Shown piece after piece: positions 1 to 4,691 of a stretch of DNA of 5,494 bases; the first letter of the stretch is position 1; each line of letters begins with the position of its first letter. Made by a program: the position numbers and the translations under genes. A model generated the notes under the pieces. The model searched no databases. It was not told the DNA's origin and saw only the letters and a program-made list of their open reading frames with translations. Source of the DNA: Candidatus Bathyarchaeota archaeon (GTDB lineage: Archaea; Thermoproteota; Bathyarchaeia; TCS64); assembly GCA_937877765.1 (NCBI GenBank), contig CALGBN010000312.1:1-5494 (forward strand). The letters run 5' to 3'.

Positions 1-126
1 ATAAACCATGATTAACCTAGTTTTCCCCGCCTTTCCCTTATCTATGGCTTGAGCTAGGACAGTTCCTATAGAGCCGCAGCCTATTAACCCGACTCCAAGA
101 GCCGTCTCCTCTACTCCCACCTTCAA
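1..126 (-). CDS. nadX: L-aspartate dehydrogenase, 5' end only (runs off the left edge)
   Basis: The minus strand from 126 to the window edge reads 42 codons without a stop. Residues 13-21 read GLIGCGSIG, a Rossmann dinucleotide-binding loop (G16-x-G18-x-x-G21), followed by TVLAQAIDKG and, after a short stretch, LIMVY, the second beta strand. This arrangement is typical of archaeal aspartate dehydrogenases, which oxidise L-aspartate to iminoaspartate, the precursor for NAD synthesis by quinolinate synthase; the enzyme is cytosolic. The start is taken as TTG at 126-124. GTG at 120-118 is the only other usual start codon before the Rossmann strand, and the frame is closed upstream by TAA at 150-148. 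A TATA-like element at 162-154 would place transcription initiation only a few bases before this TTG. An ATG at 131-129 opens a two-codon frame (ATG ATT TGA) and cannot be the start. Only about 42 residues are visible, so another small Rossmann dehydrogenase (for example a homoserine dehydrogenase-like protein) is not excluded. Confidence 0.72.
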   Translation of the reverse strand, partial: MKVGVEETALGVGLIGCGSIGTVLAQAIDKGKAGKTRLIMVY

Positions 127-153
127 ATCATTATGATAATAAGTTAATTAGAG

Positions 154-162
154 TATTATAAA
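154..162 (-). promoter_or_regulatory. Candidate TATA element of the aspartate dehydrogenase gene
   Basis: The minus strand reads TTTATAATA here, in the 61-bp gap between the aspartate dehydrogenase gene and the 168-aa gene. Archaeal TATA boxes lie about 25 bp before the transcription start, which would put the start near 130-133, just before the TTG codon at 126. That predicts a leaderless or very short-leader mRNA, and no Shine-Dalgarno sequence is visible at the usual distance. The rest of the gap holds no other feature I can support. Confidence 0.45.
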
Positions 163-187
163 CCTAGCCAAAAACCTCGCGGTTACT

Positions 188-694
188 TCATAAAAGTTGA
201 ATCAATTGCTTAAATTCACCCTCTGAAATCCATCCTTCTTCCCTCAACTTCCTCATCCCCTTCTTTATCTTATTCCTTGACTCTTCGCTTCTCAGAATAT
301 GAGCCCTCATCCCAGCGTTTCTTATATCTTCCTCAAAGATGGGATCTTTCTCGATCAAGGAGATTAATTGATTTAGAAGGTTTGTTATGGGTTTCGATCG
401 ATATGTAAAGAGCGACCTTATCTTCGCTGCTCCTAGAGCTCCTTTAAACTTTGTGAGTATCCCTAGATCTTCAACTATGGAGGGGGGATAGAGGACATAG
501 TGGCTTTTTGAACCAGACTGGTAGCATGAGAGATAGAACGGTATATATACTAGGGTAGGTCTCTGTACTTTCCTTGCTATGCCTATCTTCTCAAGCTCTT
601 TAAGCTCCTTCTCTTTTTCATCAATTAACTTGTTGATTTGATCTACAATCTTTGTTGTCAATTCCCTTAAGGTTTCTATTTCTTGTTGTTTCAT
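188..694 (-). CDS. Unrecognised 168-aa archaeal protein with charged N-terminal helix
   Basis: I do not recognise a named domain. Residues 1-45 are rich in Glu, Lys and Leu (ELEKEKELKELEK-like spacing) and should form a helix or short coiled coil. A hydrophobic and aromatic core follows (LVYIPFYLSCYQ at about 48-59, HYVLYPPS at 65-72), then a Gly/Ala/Lys-rich segment with ILTKFKGALGAAKIRSLF at 79-96. The end is a basic helical tail with KKGMRKLREEGWISEGE. No signal peptide or membrane helix is convincing, so it is probably cytosolic. Its ATG overlaps the TGA of the upstream phosphoesterase gene as ATGA (691-694), which implies translational coupling and a shared transcript. GC content is about 33-43% in sampled lines, slightly above the phosphoesterase gene and well below the genes to the right of 1616. 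The protein composition and coupled start support a real gene; its function is unknown. Confidence 0.8.
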   Translation of the reverse strand: MKQQEIETLRELTTKIVDQINKLIDEKEKELKELEKIGIARKVQRPTLVYIPFYLSCYQSGSKSHYVLYPPSIVEDLGILTKFKGALGAAKIRSLFTYRSKPITNLLNQLISLIEKDPIFEEDIRNAGMRAHILRSEESRNKIKKGMRKLREEGWISEGEFKQLIQLL

Positions 695-1347
695 AAAGTT
701 CTAATTTCCACCTTGCCCCTTTCAATTTCTAGCCAACTTCTACTATCCCTCCAATCACCACAATCAGCTAGTTTTTGTCCAGTTTCTAATGTATGGACAG
801 AAGGATAATGAGTGTGTCCAATAACTAATATTCTACACCAGCTAGCTTTCTCTAAGAAAGAAAATGCTTCAGCATATATCTGCCCTATTTTTTCTTTCCA
901 TTTTTCTCTATCTCTCTTTTTCCATTCAGAAGGCGGATTAAAGAACCAAGGGCCAAACTTTGACAATAATTGCCAATTCCAGTGCTTGCATAATGGGTCA
1001 AATTGAAAACCGTGGGCGAAACCTATTCTGCCTATACGGTAGAAAGGGAATGATTGTATTTCCATTCCCAGTAATTCAGTTAAACCTTTTCCTAGCTCTG
1101 GGTCATGATTACCATCAATAAATATTGTGTGAGTTGCCTTTATAATCTTTTTTAATGCTTCCAGTAATTCCTGCCCAATATGGCTATTTTTGATTTCTTT
1201 AATACTGCATCTCACTAAATCTAGAATATCGCCATCAAATATTACTTTGTCTGCTTTGCAGGCATAATTGGCAAAGGGAATAAAGTATTGCGATGTATAG
1301 GGAATATGGAGGTCACTAATACATATTATTCTTTTATTCTCCATCAT
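691..1347 (-). CDS. Calcineurin-like metallophosphoesterase
   Basis: All five metal-site motifs of the calcineurin-like phosphoesterase fold are present in order: S-D12-L-H14, G39-D40, GNHD at 79-82, H112-G and GHTH at 177-180. These residues hold a two-metal centre that hydrolyses phosphomonoesters or phosphodiesters. Between H112 and GHTH lies a long, tryptophan-rich helical insert (about 120-170, with WNWQLLSKFGPWFF and WKKRDREKWKEK) that may act as a lid. The general plan recalls LpxH-like and other small phosphoesterases, but the substrate cannot be assigned. There is no signal peptide. The ATG at 1347-1345 directly abuts the TGA at 1350-1348 of the upstream remnant, and a second ATG follows at once. 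The 3' end overlaps the 168-aa gene by 4 bp, so the two are probably co-translated. No Shine-Dalgarno site is seen before the start. This is the most AT-rich part of the window (one sampled line is about 28% GC). Confidence 0.93.
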   Translation of the reverse strand: MMENKRIICISDLHIPYTSQYFIPFANYACKADKVIFDGDILDLVRCSIKEIKNSHIGQELLEALKKIIKATHTIFIDGNHDPELGKGLTELLGMEIQSFPFYRIGRIGFAHGFQFDPLCKHWNWQLLSKFGPWFFNPPSEWKKRDREKWKEKIGQIYAEAFSFLEKASWCRILVIGHTHYPSVHTLETGQKLADCGDWRDSRSWLEIERGKVEIRTL

Positions 1348-1615
1348 TCACTGAATAGTTATTTTTTCATCCACTATTTTAGCATTTATACTTGCCTGCT
1401 TTTCTGCATCAGTCATAGGAAGATTTGCTAAAAGAAATGCTATATCTTCTGCAGTTAACCATAAAGCAAACCATCCGCCAAAAGTAAGAAAAGCTACCTC
1501 TTTCATTTTTGCTTCTACTGATTTAAGAGTATTGTAGAATACCAGTTTTTCATTTTTCCCTTTTATGTAGAACGTGAAGTGCCCCTTTCCGCATGTCAGA
1601 GCATAATTATCACCT
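1348..1615 (-). pseudogene. 3' part of an unrecognised gene, 5' end apparently lost at the translin junction
   Basis: The open frame that ends at TGA 1350-1348 stays open back to an ATG at 1758, giving 136 codons. Its first 45 or so codons, however, lie inside the translin gene in another frame and read as an implausible protein. Only the part after about 1620 looks coding (ALTCGKGHFTFYIKGKNEK, then a hydrophobic AFLTFGGWFALWLTAEDIAFLLA stretch that could be one membrane or amphipathic helix, and a polar tail). Within this part the only ATG is at 1506-1504, which would give about 52 residues beginning MKEVAFLTF, with no clear ribosome binding site. I therefore read it as a gene whose beginning is missing, though a short real gene from 1506 is possible. 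GC is about 37-38% in two sampled lines, like the phosphoesterase gene and unlike translin. No family is recognised. Confidence 0.4.
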
Positions 1616-2047
1616 TCAGCTTGCCGTATTCTCCAGTTCTCCTTTTCTGAGCAGGTCCAGTGTCTGGCGTCGCAGTTCACCGGGTACATCAGCGAGCCCC
1701 ATGATGTAATCTGTTGATGAGATACCAAGCATCTCTGGAGAAGGATAACCTGTACCATTGTTTAATCCGTAGAGTATTGCCGCCTCTGAGTACTCTTGTC
1801 GGGCAGCCGAGACCGCATCATATACGGCTATCTCAGGATAAACACCAGTATACTCATTGATCTCACCTAGCAGTTTCTTTGCTTCAGCGATATTCGCCTC
1901 TGCTTTAGCCACCTCGCCGCTGTGGAGTAGTAGAATCGCTTGTTTACTTAGCGTACGAGCCTTGCGTGCCCGACTGTATGCCTCGTCTCGTGCTTTTTCC
2001 CGTGATAGTAGGTCCTCTTGGGCTTGTTTGATGATCTCATCCAGCAT
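1616..2047 (-). CDS. Translin-family RNA/DNA-binding protein, C-terminally truncated
   Basis: The 143-residue product is almost wholly alpha-helical and follows the archaeal translin pattern: MLDEIIKQAQEDLLSREKAR at the N-terminus, KARTLSKQAILLLHSGE at 29-45, AEANIAEAKKLLGEI at 49-63, then the diagnostic ARQEYSEAAILYGL (82-95), PSPEMLGI (102-109) and GLADVPGELRRQTLDLLRKGE (117-137). Translins form barrel-shaped oligomers that bind or cut short nucleic acids in the cytosol; archaeal members are sometimes misnamed haloacid dehalogenases. Family members usually run to about 190-210 residues with a final helix carrying a Met-Glu-x-x-Tyr segment and a PGLRRK-like end. Here the frame stops after ELENTAS, so roughly the last 50 residues are absent and none of the following frames supplies them. 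Activity is doubtful because this helix packs in the subunit. I chose ATG 2047-2045 because it matches family N-termini. GTG at 2059-2057 would add four residues, and the GAGG at 2064-2061 is poorly placed for either. Confidence 0.75.
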   Translation of the reverse strand: MLDEIIKQAQEDLLSREKARDEAYSRARKARTLSKQAILLLHSGEVAKAEANIAEAKKLLGEINEYTGVYPEIAVYDAVSAARQEYSEAAILYGLNNGTGYPSPEMLGISSTDYIMGLADVPGELRRQTLDLLRKGELENTAS

Positions 2048-2092
2048 AAGAATATACACGCCTCAGAGAATTTAATCACTAGGTCGTGTGTA

Positions 2093-2131
2093 CCCATTTT
2101 TGAATACAATATACTTATATCAAAAAACGGG
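2093..2131 (-). promoter_or_regulatory. Candidate translin promoter: TATA element inside an inverted repeat
   Basis: On the minus strand a TATA-like stretch, TATAAGTA, lies at 2119-2112. It would place transcription initiation near 2089, about 40 bases before the translin ATG. It is bracketed by inverted arms, CCCATTTTTGA (2093-2103) and TCAAAAAACGGG (2120-2131), which match except for one mismatch and one extra base. Arms flanking a TATA box suggest a repressor site, though a hairpin is also possible. The evidence is sequence pattern only. Confidence 0.4.
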
Positions 2132-2215
2132 TTCAATGCCACTACTCGGAAACTCGATAGGTGAAGATATGATACTAGACAAAGAACCAGCACAACCATT
2201 CTGCGGGTCTAGTAG

Positions 2216-2220
2216 TATAT
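2216..2220 (+). promoter_or_regulatory. Candidate TATA element of the phosphatase gene
   Basis: TATAT here, in the context AGTATATC, is the only TATA-like element at a sensible distance before the TTG start at 2286. It would place the transcript start near 2243-2246, giving a leader of about 40 bases with a Shine-Dalgarno site. It is a weak match, and its position is inferred from the usual 25-bp spacing. Confidence 0.35.
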
Positions 2221-2222
2221 CT

Positions 2223-2237
2223 CAGTCCAGTGGACTG
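2223..2237. promoter_or_regulatory. Perfect 7-1-7 palindrome, candidate operator
   Basis: CAGTCCAGTGGACTG is a perfect inverted repeat (CAGTCCA, one central G, TGGACTG). It starts 3 bp after the candidate TATA of the phosphatase gene and ends before the predicted transcript start. A dimeric regulator bound here would block polymerase loading. No gene for such a regulator is adjacent, and the motif differs from the repeats at 4640-4680. Confidence 0.45.
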
Positions 2238-2245
2238 TAATTCGC

Positions 2246-2292
2246 CTATCAAGCACTGAATATCCCCATTGGGGAGGAAATTTTCTTGATAG
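2246..2292 (+). promoter_or_regulatory. Structured leader that can mask the SD site and TTG start of the phosphatase gene
   Basis: Two nested inverted repeats lie around the translation start. The outer arms are CTATCAAG (2246-2253) and CTTGATAG (2285-2292), a perfect 8-bp match; the right arm contains the TTG start at 2286-2288. The inner arms are TCCCC (2263-2267) and GGGGA (2271-2275) with a 3-base loop, and the right arm overlaps the Shine-Dalgarno core GGAGG at 2273-2277. When folded, both ribosome contacts would be paired. The Shine-Dalgarno core sits 8 bases before TTG, so the start choice is sound. This may be a translational switch or simply a low-expression leader; no known riboswitch class is recognised. 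Confidence 0.45.
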
Positions 2293-2954
2293 TAGCGTTT
2301 GACTTAGAAGGAACACTGATTGATGCCGAACTATTCCCCGCCCTCGGAGAAAAGCTGGGAAATAAGGCACAGCTAGATGATATTACAAATAGAGCCATGA
2401 AAGGTGAAATCGATTTCACCTCATCCCTCCACCAGCGTGTAGGGCTCATCAAAGGGCTCAGTATCAGCGAAGCACAGCGAATCGCAGGGTCACTAAGTCT
2501 ATCCCATGGAGCAGAAGAAACAGTCTCGGGAGTAAAACGCCTCGGAGGAGTACCCATCATCGTCACAGGAGGCTTTGACATACTGGCACACAGAGCCGCA
2601 TATCTCCTAGGAATCGAATATGTATGCTGCAACAAGTTCAAGCTACAAGACGGATGCATAACAGGAATCCATCCACCTATAATCACCGGCAAAGGAAAAG
2701 CCGAAAAACTACTAGGACTCGCAAGCTGGCTCGGAGTAAAACCAGACCAATGCGTAGCGGTAGGAGACGGGGCAAACGACATAGAAATGATGCGAGCCAC
2801 AGGACTCAGCATCGCCTACAATGGAAGACCCAAAGTAAGAGAAACCGCGAAAAAATCAGTGGAGGGCGGCGATCTACGGTATATACTCCCCATCATAGAG
2901 GAGTTCGCCTCCACCACCCATGAACAAGACTATCTGGTTAATCAGATTCTATAG
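2286..2954 (+). CDS. serB: Phosphoserine phosphatase-like HAD hydrolase
   Basis: This 222-residue protein has the four HAD motifs in SerB order. Motif I is FDLEGTL with nucleophile D6, motif II is IIVTGG (T94), motif III is GKGK (lysine at 136 or 138) and motif IV is VAVGDGANDIEMM with D161 and D165. The cap region carries E15 and SLHQRV (R51), the positions that bind the carboxylate and amine of phosphoserine in SerB proteins. The likely reaction is O-phospho-L-serine to L-serine, in the cytosol, using magnesium. The usual acid/base Asp two residues after the nucleophile is Glu here (D-x-E). This is seen in some SerB and ThrH relatives, so a different phosphomonoester substrate is possible. 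The start is TTG, supported by GGAGG 8 bases upstream and by motif I beginning at residue 5; no ATG lies nearby. The 3' end overlaps the opposite-strand dehydratase gene by 17 bp. Confidence 0.85.
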   Translation: MIVAFDLEGTLIDAELFPALGEKLGNKAQLDDITNRAMKGEIDFTSSLHQRVGLIKGLSISEAQRIAGSLSLSHGAEETVSGVKRLGGVPIIVTGGFDILAHRAAYLLGIEYVCCNKFKLQDGCITGIHPPIITGKGKAEKLLGLASWLGVKPDQCVAVGDGANDIEMMRATGLSIAYNGRPKVRETAKKSVEGGDLRYILPIIEEFASTTHEQDYLVNQIL

Positions 2955-3900
2955 ACCGCATTAGCTCATCAAAGGTGATGTTTCCACCGCTAAGCACCAA
3001 AGCCACCTTTTTGCCCTTCAACTGGTCCTTGAGTTTGACTGCTGCGGCGAGACTGGCTGCACCTGCTCCTTCAGCAACGGTATGACAGTGTTCTAGGTAG
3101 AGTTTGATGGCGTGACGCATCTTTTCCTCAGAGACCAAGATGAAATCATCTACCTGACTCCTTAGAATACCAAGAGGTAACTCGAAGGCGTTTCTTGTGG
3201 CTAAACCATCTGCAAAGGTCTCGGCTGTGGGCGTTGATTCCACTTTACCACTCTTATAGCTCATGTAGATGCTGGGTGCCTTCTCTGCCTGAACCGAGAT
3301 CGCTTTCACCTCTGGCTTCAATGTCTTGATGGCTGTAGCTGTTCCACCTGCACCTGTCCCGCTACCCACGGGGCTAATAACGACATCAATATCTGGCTGC
3401 TGTTCCATTATCTCCAACCCAATGGTGCCTACGCCTGCGATGAGAAGCGGCTCATTACCACTGTTGATAAACCGGTAACCATGCTCTTTGGCTAGTCTTT
3501 GCCCGTTCTCAACGGCCTCATCAAAGTCCTTACCATACTCATGGATTACCGCACCATGCATTCTAATGGCAGCTACTTTGATGGGATTCGCTCCTTTTGG
3601 TACGCAGATATGGGCTTCGACACCGAAAATCCTACTCGCCAATGCGATGCTCTGTCCGTGGTTGCCTGTGCTTGCAGTGATTACGCCTCGTTTTTTCTCT
3701 TCTGGGCTAAACTGGCTGATGAGATTGATGCCTCCTCTGATCTTGAATGCCCCTGTGGGGTTGTAGTTCTCGTGTTTGATGTACGCTGTGAATCCTAGAT
3801 ACTCGTTTAACGTGGGATACGTGTAGAGCGGGCTTGGATTCATGTATGGTTTGATGCGTTCAGCTGCTTGAACAATATCGAGTAGATTTGGTTCCTTCAT
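2938..3900 (-). CDS. Serine/threonine dehydratase-like PLP enzyme (fold type II)
   Basis: The 320-residue product matches the catalytic domain of serine/threonine dehydratases. It has NPTGAFKIRGG with the PLP Schiff-base lysine K53, STGNHGQS at 77-84, NEPLLIAGVGTIGLEI at 150-165, a glycine-rich phosphate loop PVGSGTGAGGT at 178-188 and LSGGN at 303-307, whose serine contacts the pyridine nitrogen. The expected reaction is deamination of L-threonine to 2-oxobutanoate or of L-serine to pyruvate. There is no C-terminal ACT domain, so it resembles the short catabolic type rather than feedback-controlled IlvA. The phosphate loop differs from the usual GGGG form, and GVGT replaces the common GQGT. 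A related activity (racemase, or another beta-elimination) is therefore possible. The gene starts 23 bp after the hydrolase stop on the same strand, which suggests co-transcription, although no Shine-Dalgarno sequence is seen in that gap. Its end overlaps the phosphatase gene tail to tail. Confidence 0.88.
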   Translation of the reverse strand: MKEPNLLDIVQAAERIKPYMNPSPLYTYPTLNEYLGFTAYIKHENYNPTGAFKIRGGINLISQFSPEEKKRGVITASTGNHGQSIALASRIFGVEAHICVPKGANPIKVAAIRMHGAVIHEYGKDFDEAVENGQRLAKEHGYRFINSGNEPLLIAGVGTIGLEIMEQQPDIDVVISPVGSGTGAGGTATAIKTLKPEVKAISVQAEKAPSIYMSYKSGKVESTPTAETFADGLATRNAFELPLGILRSQVDDFILVSEEKMRHAIKLYLEHCHTVAEGAGAASLAAAVKLKDQLKGKKVALVLSGGNITFDELMRSIESD

Positions 3901-3923
3901 AGTTAACTGATGGAGACTTGGGT

Positions 3924-4568
3924 TTATCTCTGTTTTCTAGGAGGCTTATAGACATGAATCATCATGCGGTACGGAATATCTGCACGGCTATACGTATGCT
4001 CGTTTCCAACCTGCTCTACGTTATCCTTGCCATCTGTAAAATCTAGTATACTCTTCAGGTGATAAAACGGGAAATCGATACCCGGTGTATAATAATGCAT
4101 AGGAATAATGACCTTAGGACTCAGCAAGGTAGCGTTATCTTCGGCCAAGGCAATATCAGCGCCAGTAGCCAGCATCAAAATATCGGGCATGCCAATCTGA
4201 AACATCTGAGAAGGCGTCAAATAATGCCCAAGATCACCCAAATGAGTTACCTGAATACCATCCATGTTAATATCCCAAGCAATATTCGTGCCAAGACGTT
4301 TCCCCCTTTGATCATCGTGCCAGCACTCCACGCCCCTGAGCCGCGCAGAGCCCACGGTAGTATCAATTGGTTCGCGTAGAATCTTACAGTCATACCTGTC
4401 TGCGCCGCTGTCATGGTCATCATGGCTGTGACTGATGGTTACCACGTCGGCTTCTGTTGGTGGAGGAGGAAGATTCAATGATTTTCCGTCGTGAGGGTCT
4501 GTGATTACGGTGGTGGAGCCGTCTGTTATTGTGAAGCAGCTGTGCCCGTGCCACCGTATCTGGAGCAT
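3924..4568 (-). CDS. UlaG-like metallo-beta-lactamase-fold hydrolase
   Basis: This 214-residue protein belongs to the COG2220 (UlaG/UPF0173-like) branch of the metallo-beta-lactamase fold. It opens with IRWHGHSCFTI (4-14), has D24-P, then the metal motif H47-x-H49-x-D51-H52, H84, the HLGDLGH segment with D112 (109-115), and VIIPMHY with H158. These residues build a metal centre (two metals in most relatives) that hydrolyses lactones, phosphodiesters or related bonds; the substrate here is unknown. It has no signal peptide, so it is likely cytosolic. The length is normal for the family. The ATG at 4568-4566 is preceded by an A/C-rich leader with no Shine-Dalgarno site; a TATA-like element near 4636-4625 would give a leader of about 35-40 bases. 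The dehydratase gene follows 23 bp downstream on the same strand. Expression may respond to the operator array between this gene and the divergent membrane-protein gene. Confidence 0.9.
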   Translation of the reverse strand: MLQIRWHGHSCFTITDGSTTVITDPHDGKSLNLPPPPTEADVVTISHSHDDHDSGADRYDCKILREPIDTTVGSARLRGVECWHDDQRGKRLGTNIAWDINMDGIQVTHLGDLGHYLTPSQMFQIGMPDILMLATGADIALAEDNATLLSPKVIIPMHYYTPGIDFPFYHLKSILDFTDGKDNVEQVGNEHTYSRADIPYRMMIHVYKPPRKQR

Positions 4569-4618
4569 GGGTTTTGTTTGGTGTTTGATGTTTTTTTGTC
4601 TTGTGATGGACTAGTTTT

Positions 4619-4680
4619 CCGTTAGGTTTATATAACATATTGTGTGTTTTATCATACATAATGTGTGGTTTACCACACAT
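4619..4680. repeat. Operator-like array: 20-bp palindromic unit repeated at a 21-bp period
   Basis: The unit at 4661-4680 is ATGTGTGGTTTACCACACAT, a perfect palindrome apart from its central two bases. The unit at 4640-4659 matches it at 16 of 20 positions in the same orientation, and 4619-4638 matches at 12 of 20, keeping G-T, GGTTTA and ACAT. All three start exactly 21 bp apart, two helical turns, so bound dimers would line up on one face of the DNA. The left copy covers the TATA, the middle copy the predicted transcript start of the membrane-protein gene, and the right copy its leader. The third copy is weak and may be chance, since part of it is the TATA itself. The Xre regulator encoded downstream is the obvious candidate binder. 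Confidence 0.6.
4625..4636. promoter_or_regulatory. Near-symmetric TATA element that could serve both divergent genes
   Basis: The sequence reads GTTTATATAAC on the plus strand (4626-4636) and GTTATATAAAC on the minus strand, nearly identical. From its centre it is about 64 bp to the membrane-protein ATG and about 62 bp to the hydrolase ATG. The usual 25-bp spacing would therefore give both genes leaders of about 37-40 bases. I see no second TATA on either strand in this 126-bp gap, so one site probably serves both directions. Confidence 0.5.
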
Positions 4681-4691
4681 GGAGAGAAGGG
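4681..4691 (+). promoter_or_regulatory. Ribosome binding site of the membrane-protein gene
   Basis: The purine-rich GGAGAGAAGGG lies just before ATG 4695, with GGAG ending 10 bases before the start. It decides the start in favour of ATG 4695 over the in-frame GTG at 4665, which lies inside the right palindrome and would add ten unlikely residues. Confidence 0.6.

Noticed and set aside
1348..1758. The full 136-codon frame as one intact gene
   Set aside because: It would overlap the translin gene by 143 bp on the same strand, and its first 45 or so residues are just translin DNA read in another frame. Translin homology there is clear.
1948..2199. Minus-strand open frame of 83 codons over the translin start
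   Set aside because: It overlaps translin in another frame, shows no family features and crosses the candidate promoter; it is a shadow.
2249..2812. Long minus-strand frame opposite the phosphatase gene
   Set aside because: It has a biased, serine/proline-rich composition and is antisense to a well-supported HAD gene with all its motifs.
3488..3798. Two plus-strand frames inside the dehydratase gene
   Set aside because: They are antisense to conserved PLP-enzyme segments, with no ribosome site and no recognisable domain.
4588..4602. T-rich run (seven Ts) as a plus-strand terminator
   Set aside because: No plus-strand gene ends before it; it lies in the A/C-rich leader of the minus-strand hydrolase gene.
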